A stretch of 64,000 nucleotides of DNA from a bacterium (GTDB taxonomy: Bacteria > Bdellovibrionota_C > UBA2361 > SZUA-149 > JAEUWB01), in NCBI GenBank assembly GCA_016786595.1, contig JAEUWB010000059.1:22851-86850 (forward strand). The letters run 5' to 3'. The translations under genes and the position numbers were made by a program. Positions 17,096 through 23,798 of this stretch are shown one piece after another. The stretch's first letter is position 1. Each line of letters starts with the position of its first letter. The notes under the pieces are model-generated. The model did not search any database. It was not told where the DNA came from and saw only the letters and a list, made by a program, of their open reading frames with translations.

Positions 17096-17809
17096 ATGCT
17101 TACTCCAAGACCAGCCTCCAACTCAGCAATCTCACTCTCCGGCCTAATCCACAGCGTGCACCTCCCACACGAAGGTACTTCAACCAACACCCCACTAGTC
17201 CTACTCGTTCACGGTCGAGCCGGTAACGACCGCGTAATGTGGACATTTTCTTCCACTGTTAAAGGTTTAAATCCTATTGTCATTGCCCCACAAGCCCCGC
17301 TGTCCGACCCAATCGGTGGCTTCAGCTGGTGGCCCATAGACGAATCTATTCAAGACCCTGAAGAACGTATGACTAAAAATCATGCACAACTCAATACAGC
17401 CCTAGAAAAACTCGAGCACTTTATCTCCACTCTGCCAGCACTCTACGGCATTAAAACAAAGAACATCATCGCTATGGGCTTTAGCCAAGGAGCAGGAATT
17501 ATTTCGACACTGTCACTAAAGCGCCCAGAACTATTCTCCGGCGTTGCACTCCTTGCCGGCTTCGTCCCACGTGTCGTTGTTCAACGTAATGCCTTCGTCT
17601 CTACGACAACAACCCCACGCCCCAATTACTTTATCTTTCACGGCACAGAAGATCAGATGGTGCCAATCAAGCGCGCTGAACAAGCTCGCGACTTTTTAAT
17701 CGGCCTAGGCTGCGCAGTCGAATACCACACCGACGCCGTGAAACATAAAGTCAGCGCCTCTGGGATTAAAGCCCTTAAGTGCTGGGTTGATGGTCTGCTG
17801 ATCAGTTAG
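17096..17809 (+). CDS. alpha/beta-hydrolase, phospholipase/carboxylesterase family
   Basis: 237 aa serine hydrolase. Early LLVHGRAGNDRVMW carries the oxyanion-loop HGRAG. The nucleophile elbow is GFSQG in IIAMGFSQGAGIISTL. The catalytic Asp is in HGTEDQMVPI, and the His is likely the one in VKHKVS near the C-terminus, as in Abhydrolase_2 esterases. No signal peptide. Start at ATG 17096; a TTG at 17075 is also possible and neither has a strong ribosome-binding site. Codons end in C or A far more often than in neighbouring genes, and it is flanked by tRNA genes and repeats, so lateral acquisition is plausible. Substrate unknown. Confidence 0.85.
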   Translation: MLTPRPASNSAISLSGLIHSVHLPHEGTSTNTPLVLLVHGRAGNDRVMWTFSSTVKGLNPIVIAPQAPLSDPIGGFSWWPIDESIQDPEERMTKNHAQLNTALEKLEHFISTLPALYGIKTKNIIAMGFSQGAGIISTLSLKRPELFSGVALLAGFVPRVVVQRNAFVSTTTTPRPNYFIFHGTEDQMVPIKRAEQARDFLIGLGCAVEYHTDAVKHKVSASGIKALKCWVDGLLIS

Positions 17810-17865
17810 TTAATCAGCAGTCATTGCGAGGATAGTGAATTACTTGTTCACTGAGTTATTCAACT

Positions 17866-17964
17866 GTCATTGCGAGGAGCTGGAAGCGACGAAGCAATCT
17901 GTTCACTTAGCACGTAAAATGTTGTTTACCGGTGAACAGATTGCTTCACTTCGTTCGCAATGAC
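17866..17964. repeat. full-length CATTGCGAG-type palindromic repeat
   Basis: Starts GTCATTGCGAGGAGCTGG and ends TTCGTTCGCAATGAC. The arms pair around a centre containing GTTTACCGGTGAAC. It differs from the copy at 20147-20246 at only about two positions, so the two are recent relatives. A truncated unit (17820-17865, GTCATTGCGAGGATAG start) precedes it. Confidence 0.9.
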
Positions 17965-18037
17965 GTAAGTGAGGCGTAGTGGAATGCAGTGTTTGAAGTG
18001 CCGCCTTCGGCGTCACGTGTTCAAATCCACTACTGAG
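17965..18037. repeat. tRNA-Lys 3'-tail duplication with palindromic insert
   Basis: Bases 17965-17983 are identical to 18086-18104, that is the 3' flank, acceptor and part of the T-arm of tRNA-Lys. From 17976 to 18033 an imperfect palindrome has outer arms GTAGTGGA and TCCACTAC, again T-arm/acceptor sequence of the same tRNA in both orientations. The core 17992-18028 matches the tRNA-Glu core 16838-16875 except for one substitution and one missing base. Confidence 0.85.
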
Positions 18038-18058
18038 TAAGGAATCCGTTTCTTTTTT

Positions 18059-18090
18059 CTTACTTTTTCTTTTCGTAAAGAAAAAGTAAG
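18059..18090. terminator. AT-rich hairpin directly behind tRNA-Lys
   Basis: CTTACTTTTTCTTTT and AAAGAAAAAGTAAG form a 14-bp stem with a 3-4-base loop, abutting the tRNA 3' end. There is no T-run outside the stem, so it may be a transcription stop, a trailer-processing signal or both. Confidence 0.5.
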
Positions 18091-18162
18091 TGAGGCGTAG
18101 TGGATTTGAACCACTGACCCGTTGCTTAAAAGGCAACTGCTCTACCCCTGAGCTAACGCCCC
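18091..18162 (-). tRNA. tRNA-Lys (anticodon UUU)
   Basis: Minus-strand sequence begins GGGGCGTTAGCTCAGGGG and ends CTACGCCTCA. Acceptor pairs GGGGCGT with ACGCCTC with one G-U. The anticodon arm GTTGC-CTTTTAA-GCAAC carries UUU. The T-arm is CAGTGGTTCAAATCCACT. CCA is not encoded, unlike the tRNA-Glu and tRNA-Gly genes nearby. Confidence 0.95.
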
Positions 18163-18206
18163 AGAAAATTATTACCTAAAGAGGGCACAGCCCCTGGGAG
18201 GGCAGC

Positions 18207-18235
18207 AATATCGTGTCTTAGGAGATAGTTGTCAA
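18207..18235 (-). promoter_or_regulatory. sigma-70-like promoter of tRNA-Lys
   Basis: Minus strand: TTGACA (18230-18235), 17-base spacer, GATATT (18207-18212), about 45 bases ahead of the tRNA. The -35 box is perfect. It overlaps the last codons of the small gene at 18218. Confidence 0.5.
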
Positions 18236-18505
18236 GACGCCTTCAGTAGAGGCTTTTGCCGTGGCTAGGCGGGCCATATTTTCAATGCTAGTTAACTGAC
18301 GATCTAGGTCACGAATTCGGCCAAAAGTCTCTTCAGTGTCTGCTGGCGAGCTGGATTTAGAGAGCCTTGATAAGAGTAGGGCATAGGTTTGTAAATGGGT
18401 TTGGGCCTCTTCAAGCTTATCGGCGCTTAAGTTTTTAGTTGAGAGTTCAGTGGCCAGGTATTGCAGGCGCTTTTCGCGTTGAACGATTTCTTTAGCTAAA
18501 TCCAT
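18218..18505 (-). CDS. small coiled-coil protein of unknown function
   Basis: 95 aa from ATG 18505 (two earlier codons MT are possible). It is rich in Leu, Glu, Lys and Ala with heptad-like spacing (EKRLQYLATELSTKNL, EEAQTHLQTYALLLSRL), so mainly helical and probably coiled coil. No cysteine, no signal peptide, no family recognised. It diverges from rsmD, with about 45 bases between the starts. Its frame is open with sensible codon use, but it could be a chance ORF. Confidence 0.6.
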   Translation of the reverse strand: MDLAKEIVQREKRLQYLATELSTKNLSADKLEEAQTHLQTYALLLSRLSKSSSPADTEETFGRIRDLDRQLTSIENMARLATAKASTEGVLTTIS

Positions 18506-18552
18506 AGTCATAGTAAGAGTAGTAGCTAGCTAATCAGGTATAAAAATACAAG

Positions 18553-19122
18553 ATGCGAATTATTGCTGGACAATTTGGGGGACGTAAGATCAAGACGCCA
18601 GATACTAAGTTAATTCGTCCAACGACGGAAAAGGTGCGGGGCGGGATTTTTTCATCATTGCAATCAAAACTAGATTTTGCGGAATATTTGGCAATTGATT
18701 GTTACGCGGGTAGCGGGGCGATGGGTTTTGAGGCTTTGTCGCGGGGTTGTTTAGCCGCGGCCTTTATTGAACTTGAGCGAACGCATGTGGCGGTGATTCG
18801 GGAAAATGTGACAAGTCTTGCTGTTAGTCATCAGGTTCAAGTTTTAAATGCCAAGGTAAGCGCTGAGACACTTGGGCGTTTGCGGTTGGAGCGGGGGTTG
18901 AAATGTTTGTTTTTGATCGATCCTCCTTATACGGCGCATCCGGAAGGGGAGATTTTTTCCGTGCTTGAGGCTGGAGGATTTTGGGTTGAAGGGACTGTGA
19001 TTGTTCTGGGTTTTCCGCATAGGATTTCAGAGCGCGTCGTTACAAGTTTGCAAGCTAGACAGTGCAGTGAATATTACGTAAAAAACTATGGAGATACGGA
19101 TATTTTATTGATCTATCTCTAG
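18553..19122 (+). CDS. rsmD: 16S rRNA (guanine-966-N2) methyltransferase RsmD
   Basis: Methylates N2 of G966 in 16S rRNA during 30S assembly. The order is as in the family: RIIAGQFGGRKIKTP at the N-terminus, RPTTEKVRGGIFSSL, SAM motif DCYAGSGAMGFEALSRG and catalytic IDPPY (LFLIDPPYTAHP). 189 aa, normal. It is followed 18 bases later by coaD, the standard rsmD-coaD pairing. Confidence 0.95.
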   Translation: MRIIAGQFGGRKIKTPDTKLIRPTTEKVRGGIFSSLQSKLDFAEYLAIDCYAGSGAMGFEALSRGCLAAAFIELERTHVAVIRENVTSLAVSHQVQVLNAKVSAETLGRLRLERGLKCLFLIDPPYTAHPEGEIFSVLEAGGFWVEGTVIVLGFPHRISERVVTSLQARQCSEYYVKNYGDTDILLIYL

Positions 19123-19140
19123 GATAATTTGGAGCAAGTC

Positions 19141-19626
19141 ATGGAACGTGTTGGGATATATGCAGGCACTTTTGATCCTTTGACTAATGGGCATTTGGAT
19201 TTGATTGAGCGTGGACTTAAGGTTTTTGATCGCTTGGTGATAGCGGTTGCCGAGAGTTCGCCGAAGCAGGCCTTATTTACGGCGGAGGAGCGGGTCAAGT
19301 TAATTACCGAGGCTTTGCCGCGGGGTGCGAAGAATGTTGCGGTAGAGAAGTTTTCAGGGCTATTGGTTGATTTTGCGCGTGAAAAAAAGGCTTCGGCAAT
19401 TGTGCGAGGGCTACGGGCTGTTTCTGATTACGAATATGAATGGCAGATGGCTTTAATTAATCGGCGCCTTGCTGAAAATTTGGAAACTGTATTTTTAATG
19501 ACCTCGAATCACTGTTCTTATATCAGTTCGAGTATGGTACGGCAGGTGGCGGAATTGCGGGGAGATGTATCGAGTATGGTTCCAGCGCACGTCGCCGAGG
19601 CCTTGAAGCAGAGGTTTGGTGGGTAG
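19141..19626 (+). CDS. coaD: phosphopantetheine adenylyltransferase
   Basis: Penultimate step of coenzyme A synthesis: 4'-phosphopantetheine plus ATP to dephospho-CoA. The GIYAGTFDPLTNGHLDLIERG signature (split over residues 4-24) contains the T/HxGH nucleotidyltransferase motif as TNGH. Later come AIVRGLRAVSDYEYE and the ATP-binding YISSSMVRQVA. Start at ATG 19141 because GGAG lies seven bases ahead; an in-frame TTG at 19129 is less likely. 161 aa, normal. Confidence 0.96.
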   Translation: MERVGIYAGTFDPLTNGHLDLIERGLKVFDRLVIAVAESSPKQALFTAEERVKLITEALPRGAKNVAVEKFSGLLVDFAREKKASAIVRGLRAVSDYEYEWQMALINRRLAENLETVFLMTSNHCSYISSSMVRQVAELRGDVSSMVPAHVAEALKQRFGG

Positions 19627-19711
19627 TGGGTGGTAACGGAATAATATTTACTAAGTATGGTAACATTTAGGTAAATTCGGCCGATAATTTATGGGAGGTA
19701 ATTTAACTCTC

Positions 19712-19999
19712 ATGAATGGCCAGTACTACGTTTATATATTAACAAATAAGAATAGAACTACTCTATACGCAGGCGTTACGAATGATATTCATCGCAGACT
19801 TTATGAGCATAAAAATGGAGTTGGCTCTAAGTTTGTGAAGAAATATGGTTTACATGAATTGGTATATTTTGAAGTCTATGACAGCGCATATGCTGCGATC
19901 GCTGCGGAGAAAAAAATTAAGGCTGGAAATCGGGCACGTAAAATCGAGTTGATAGTTAAGCAAAATCCAGGATGGAAAGATCTTGGTGGAAGTATTTAA
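19712..19999 (+). CDS. GIY-YIG domain protein (UPF0213/YhbQ type)
   Basis: 95 aa single-domain GIY-YIG nuclease relative. The catalytic tyrosine motif is YYVYIL followed by LYAGVTNDIHRRLYEH (the YIG element reads YAG), then FVKKYGLHELVYFE and the EKKIKAGNRARKIELI helix with the Glu metal ligand. Start at ATG 19712 after GGGAGG (spacing 13, long); ATG 19691 is an alternative. Such stand-alone proteins often occur in many copies near repeats; the DNA role of this one is not known. It is immediately followed by the repeat-rich 20-20.6 kb region. Confidence 0.85.
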   Translation: MNGQYYVYILTNKNRTTLYAGVTNDIHRRLYEHKNGVGSKFVKKYGLHELVYFEVYDSAYAAIAAEKKIKAGNRARKIELIVKQNPGWKDLGGSI

Positions 20000-20054
20000 T
20001 TTTGTTGTTGGACTGCGCTAGTAGTTAGTGCGAAGGAAGTGAAGTTCATTAGCA

Positions 20055-20246
20055 GTCATTGCAGGGTTGCGAAGCGCCTATTCACTTAGTTATTTAACCC
20101 TCATTGCGAAGGAAGTGAAGCAATCCGTTCACTTAGTTATTCAGCTGTCATTGCGAGGAGCTGAAAGCGACGAAGCAATCTGTTCACTTAGCACGATAAA
20201 ATGTTGTTTACCGGTGAACAGATTGCTTCACTTCGTTCGCAATGAC
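20055..20246. repeat. cluster of CATTGCGAG-type palindromes (one full copy at 20147-20246)
   Basis: Two shortened units (20055-20099 and 20100-20146, each starting (G)TCATTGC) precede a full palindrome from GTCATTGCGAGGAGCTGA to TTCGTTCGCAATGAC. Further degenerate pieces run to about 20430 (for example CAGATTGCCGCAGTCG and CTTCGCAATGACG). The 630-bp gap between the GIY-YIG gene and tRNA-Gly holds only these repeats and a partial tRNA copy. Open frames across it are translations of repeats. Confidence 0.85.
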
Positions 20247-20510
20247 GCGAGAGGCAAGCAGATTGCCATCCTTCGACTGAGTTCTTCTGCCTTCGACCCA
20301 AATGCTCGCGCCGAGGGGAGCGAGTCTAACGGGCTCTGGACATGCGACTGCTTGCGCAGACTCGCAATGCACGAAAACCTAAACAGATTGCCGCAGTCGA
20401 ACAAACACGTTTGTTCTCCTTCGCAATGACGTGGTGTGCAGACAGATTGCCAAACTTGCTTACGCAAGCTTGCACTGATGTTGAGGCGCAAATAGATCGT
20501 CAGAAAAGGT

Positions 20511-20563
20511 AAATGGAGCGGGCGATAACCGAGAGGGGATAGGGTGAACCCACGACCTCCTGC
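20511..20563 (-). repeat. partial copy of the tRNA-Gly 3' half
   Basis: AAATGGAGCGGGCGAT (20511-20526) and GAACCCACGACCTCCTGC (20546-20563) are identical to 20629-20644 and 20652-20669 within tRNA-Gly and its flank. In the copy the intervening bases are 12 longer and unlike the gene, so it cannot fold as a tRNA. Confidence 0.85.
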
Positions 20564-20609
20564 GAGCATGGAGGGAGTGGCAGAGATGTAGGAAACAATT
20601 ACGTCGTTT

Positions 20610-20632
20610 ATTTTCGTTTAAAAAACGAAAAT
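20610..20632. terminator. AT-rich hairpin directly behind tRNA-Gly
   Basis: ATTTTCGTTT (20610-20619) pairs perfectly with AAACGAAAAT (20623-20632). The stem begins at the last base of the encoded CCA. It has the same placement and style as the hairpin behind tRNA-Lys. Confidence 0.5.
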
Positions 20633-20707
20633 GGAGCGGGCGATGGGGGTCGAACCCACGACCTCCTGCTTGGCAAGCAGGCATTCTAGCCACTGAACTA
20701 CGCCCGC
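20632..20707 (-). tRNA. tRNA-Gly (anticodon GCC)
   Basis: Minus-strand sequence begins GCGGGCGTAGTTCAGTGG and ends CGCCCGC-T-CCA. The acceptor stem is perfect. Anticodon arm CCTGC-TTGCCAA-GCAGG carries GCC. T-arm CGTGGGTTCGACCCCCAT. CCA is encoded. Confidence 0.95.
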
Positions 20708-20860
20708 TCAGGGGTAATTGAGTCAGTTCCCATTTAATGGGAGCGAGTAAAAGGACACTTTTTTGGGTTTGCTGTCAACTCTGGAAAGTAATCCTAAATA
20801 ACTCTGTAGATTAATCGATAAACTGCAGGATAAAATAGAGATTTTTGACGTATTCTATCT

Positions 20861-20920
20861 ATAAGGAGGGTGAGAGGCCATGGGAACCTGATGCGAATCA
20901 TAACCTCTGACACTCCTTAT
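20861..20920. other. 17-bp inverted repeat just downstream of the PIG-L gene
   Basis: ATAAGGAGGGTGAGAGG (20861-20877) pairs with CCTCTGACACTCCTTAT (20904-20920) with two mismatches and a 26-base loop. It lies 4 bases past the PIG-L stop (minus strand), so it is a candidate terminator or 3' processing hairpin. No T-run is seen. Confidence 0.45.
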
Positions 20921-20923
20921 GGT

Positions 20924-21745
20924 TTAGACAGGGACTCGAGCGGCCATCAAGTTGGCGCTGTGAGTCATGACTCCGCACAGCCATTGGGCAGGGTCAAGCG
21001 TGGGGTCAACTAGGAGTTCGTCAAGAATAACAGCTAGTAAGGCGAACTTACACGTGTCAACGCCATGAGAATCCCGAAAAGTTGCTGCCGATCGTCGTCG
21101 ACCTAGAGTTCCATCGACGTAGTTTTTCCCACCTTGAATTTGAGAAGCGAAGACTTCGATCAGACGACGTTGCGCCTGTTCACCGTCCAAGATTTCTCTG
21201 AATTGCAAATAGTCGGGATGAATGCTGCCAATTTCACCCCAAACTTCGCCGCCGAGCCATTTTGTTGGCAGCGGACGATTTGCACTTGTGAGAGATTGGA
21301 TCGCGCGGTGGACCATCGTAAAACTGGCGACGTGAGTTGGATGTTTGTCGAACGGATGGTGAGTCCACAGAACTTCAGGGTTGAAGTAATTGAGGATTTG
21401 CTCAACCACGTGAGTAGCTTCTGGGGCAAGTCCTTTGATAGCGGCACTATCGTATCCAAGTTGAATGACGCAAGCGTAGTTGCCCAGATCGGCAGCTCGC
21501 TTTTGTTCTTCGAGTCGGATTTGAGCCATTTCTTCAGGAGTTACATTTGCATATTCTCCGGTTCTCGGAGAGTTTGCGCCAGAAGTTAGGACCACTGCTA
21601 CGATTGGTCGTCCATCGCAAGTATGCGGGACGCCCATGATTTCAACGTCGTCTTGGTGGGCGACCACCGCAAGGACGGGTCGTTGTCCGTTTAAGTCGTT
21701 TCGAAGATAAAAGTTTGCCGTAGGTGGCAGAAAACACAAGCTCAT
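20924..21745 (-). CDS. PIG-L/LmbE-family deacetylase
   Basis: 273 aa zinc-dependent N-deacetylase fold. The first zinc motif reads AHQDDVE at residues 29-35 (AHPDDxE in most members), and the second, HHPFDKHPTH at 129-138, supplies the His and Asp ligands. The substrate could be an N-acetyl sugar, GlcNAc-thiol or lincosamide-type conjugate; the sequence does not decide. No signal peptide. GGAG precedes the ATG by 9 bases. Codon use looks more GC-balanced than in neighbouring housekeeping genes, similar to the M29 peptidase at 40.7 kb. An acyl carrier protein gene lies 210 bases upstream on the same strand; the bases between hold no clear feature. Confidence 0.88.
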   Translation of the reverse strand: MSLCFLPPTANFYLRNDLNGQRPVLAVVAHQDDVEIMGVPHTCDGRPIVAVVLTSGANSPRTGEYANVTPEEMAQIRLEEQKRAADLGNYACVIQLGYDSAAIKGLAPEATHVVEQILNYFNPEVLWTHHPFDKHPTHVASFTMVHRAIQSLTSANRPLPTKWLGGEVWGEIGSIHPDYLQFREILDGEQAQRRLIEVFASQIQGGKNYVDGTLGRRRSAATFRDSHGVDTCKFALLAVILDELLVDPTLDPAQWLCGVMTHSANLMAARVPV

Positions 21746-21957
21746 TTTTTACACTCCACTTTTAAATTAGGTAGTTCATTTTCGTGGACAAAGAATTACA
21801 AAAACCTCTGTTAAAGGCCTCTACTACCCAGATGAAATTGTTCAATCGCGCATTGGGCGATGATTTGAAATCTCGGTAAAGACGCATGCAGTAAAACTAT
21901 TTATGTTTCGGAACAGAATGCGCTTCAGCGAGATTTTGTTCGGGTTCAGGATCGGAC

Positions 21958-22236
21958 TCAGGGGGCGATTTTTTTTAGGTAGAAATCAGCTAGTCCTCCG
22001 ATAGTATTGATATCCTTGAGCTCGTGCTCGTGCGGCTGGGTATCAACTTCGAACTCCTTGTCGAGAGCTAGTAAAAGCTCAACTTTGTCCAGCGAATCTG
22101 CTCCCAGATCATCGCTCACGTGCAGGTCCTCGACAGACTTTTGCTCCGTTGCTGCGATTTCTGCAATTGGCTTTAGTCCTAGCTCGAATTCCGAGACTTT
22201 GATGATGCGTGCAAGTATTTCTTCTCTTGTGATCAT
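21958..22236 (-). CDS. acyl carrier protein
   Basis: 92 aa, acidic, with the phosphopantetheine site at S48 in DDLGADSLDKVELLLALDKEF, the four-helix ACP pattern. It has an insertion after helix I (LGLKPIAEIAATEQ) compared with AcpP of fatty-acid synthesis, and no fab genes are next to it. It may therefore serve a specialised acyl chain, such as a lipid or amino-arabinose-like modification, rather than bulk fatty acid synthesis. Partner enzymes are not identified here. Confidence 0.88.
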   Translation of the reverse strand: MITREEILARIIKVSEFELGLKPIAEIAATEQKSVEDLHVSDDLGADSLDKVELLLALDKEFEVDTQPHEHELKDINTIGGLADFYLKKIAP

Positions 22237-22475
22237 GATCTTTTCTCTACATGGCGGGATGCCAGTGGCGGAAATACTGCTGAAATTATCAATATTTCAG
22301 TCACTGACATAAAAAAATGCAGTAGAAAAAATAAAACAGCTAGAACCTTAATTAATCATGCGTCTTCCCGAAGCTCAAAAACATAGCAAAGTCTCCATAG
22401 ATTGTCATTCTCGAGCGATAAAATTTGCAGGAAAAAGCGTGGCGAGGCCTGGAATTTTATTGTAATTATAAGTTT

Positions 22476-23564
22476 ATGAGAAAAGAATCCTACGAATTTT
22501 TAGAAAAATTATTGTCTACACCGTCAGTTTCTGGACATGAACAGGCAATTCAGCGTGTGGTGAAGCGCTATGTCGCTCACTACGCGGATGAAGTGAAAGT
22601 TGACGTTCACGGCAATCTAATTGCCTCCTATAATCCACAAGGAAAAACCAGAGTGATGCTTGCCGGTCACTGTGACCAGATTGGCATGATGGTTACGCAC
22701 ATCGATGACAAGGGCTTTATATATTTTAATCAAGTTGGCGGAATTGATGCGGGAGTCCTTCCCGGGTCAAATGTCGTAGTGCATGCAGCTCAAGGCCCAA
22801 TTGATGGGATTATTGGTAAGCGCCCAGTGCATTTATTAACTCAAGCTGAGCGCGGCAAGGAAATGGAAATCAAAAAGCTTTGGATTGATATCGGAGCGAC
22901 TAATGGCGAGGAAGTAAAGAAAAAAGTTGCGATTGGTGACGTCGTTACTTACCTACCTGGAGTTAAGCGGCTTGGCAGTAACCAAATTACTGCTCCCGGG
23001 TGCGATGACCGGGTCGGAGTATTTGTGGTCATGGAAGCGCTAAGGCTTGTCGCGCAGCTTGCTCGAAAAAGCGGCGGGACTAAAAAGAAGCTACCATTTA
23101 GCTTATTTGCCGTGAGCACCGTTCAGGAAGAAATTGGGCTACGCGGAGCAACTACTGCTACGTATAGCGTTGATCCGCTAGTTGGAATTGCAGTTGATGT
23201 AACTCATGCCTCAGATAATCCTGGAGCAGACCCTAAAGAGTTTGGAACTGTGAAGTTAGGGGCTGGGCCAACAATTGCCCGTGGCCCCAATATTAATCCG
23301 GTTTTAGAAAAACTTTTTGTTAATACTGCAAAAAAGAAAAAAATCCCTTATCAACCACTAGGTGCGCCAAGCGCTACGGGGACTGATGCAAACGTAATTC
23401 AGATTTCGCGCTGTGGTGTAGCTGCGGCCTTAATTGGACTGCCGAATCGTTATATGCACACCCAAGTTGAGGTTGTAGATTTACGCGACTTGGAAAACGC
23501 AGCGCGGCTGATCGCTGAATCGGTGTTAGCGATTAGTTCGAGAGATACCTTTATCCCTTCTTAG
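22476..23564 (+). CDS. M42-family metallo-aminopeptidase
   Basis: 362 aa cytoplasmic aminopeptidase/endoglucanase-like enzyme of the M42 family, normally a dodecameric tetrahedral particle. Metal and active-site elements are in order: AGHCDQIG (His and Asp), APGCDDRVGV (bridging Asp), VQEEIGLRGA (catalytic Glu pair), AVDVTHASD (Asp ligand) and the terminal MHTQVEVVDLRDLE (His ligand). Start at ATG 22476, which begins the conserved MRKESYEFLEKLLSTPSVSGHE; an upstream in-frame start at 22425 would add an unrelated 17 residues. It precedes purF by 235 bases, with a strong inverted repeat between. Confidence 0.92.
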   Translation: MRKESYEFLEKLLSTPSVSGHEQAIQRVVKRYVAHYADEVKVDVHGNLIASYNPQGKTRVMLAGHCDQIGMMVTHIDDKGFIYFNQVGGIDAGVLPGSNVVVHAAQGPIDGIIGKRPVHLLTQAERGKEMEIKKLWIDIGATNGEEVKKKVAIGDVVTYLPGVKRLGSNQITAPGCDDRVGVFVVMEALRLVAQLARKSGGTKKKLPFSLFAVSTVQEEIGLRGATTATYSVDPLVGIAVDVTHASDNPGADPKEFGTVKLGAGPTIARGPNINPVLEKLFVNTAKKKKIPYQPLGAPSATGTDANVIQISRCGVAAALIGLPNRYMHTQVEVVDLRDLENAARLIAESVLAISSRDTFIPS

Positions 23565-23569
23565 TTAGG

Positions 23570-23660
23570 CTTAGGCTTGAACTTATACTTAACCTTCACG
23601 CTTCGTCATGACAAGGGGTGGCCAAGAAAGGATAAGGGGAAGTATAAGTTCAAGCCTAAG
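23570..23660. other. 21-bp perfect inverted repeat with 49-base loop
   Basis: CTTAGGCTTGAACTTATACTT (left arm 23570-23590) and its exact reverse complement (23640-23660) frame a loop with no further symmetry. It starts 5 bases after the M42 peptidase stop. No T-run follows either arm. It could be a transcript-end hairpin, a small RNA or a MITE-like insertion. Confidence 0.7.
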
Positions 23661-23798
23661 CGCATGCCTTAGCGTCGTGGCTGTAAGAAAACAAAGCATG
23701 CTTGAGTGAATCATGGAGTATTTAGAGCTCTTCTGTATCAGCTGGCGGCTTTTTCCTAGATATGCTAGTGAAGGACATCTAAAATAATAAAGAGTTAA

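Noticed and set aside
17903..18136. Minus-strand open frame over tRNA-Lys and the repeat behind it
   Set aside because: It reads through a tRNA gene, its 3' tail copy and a palindrome (CERSEAI at the end); not a protein gene.
20067..20429. A 120-codon plus-strand open frame across the repeats
   Set aside because: It is the translation of CATTGCGAG palindromes (SLRGAESDEAI and FVRNDA phrases are typical of such false genes) and has no ribosome-binding site.
20228..20693. Two minus-strand open frames around tRNA-Gly and its partial copy
   Set aside because: Both are translations of tRNA and repeat DNA (PACQAGGRGFDPH is the tRNA-Gly sequence read as protein).
23565..23798. A purine or guanine riboswitch ahead of purF
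   Set aside because: No conserved purine-aptamer core or paired loop-loop pattern was found, only the large simple inverted repeat.
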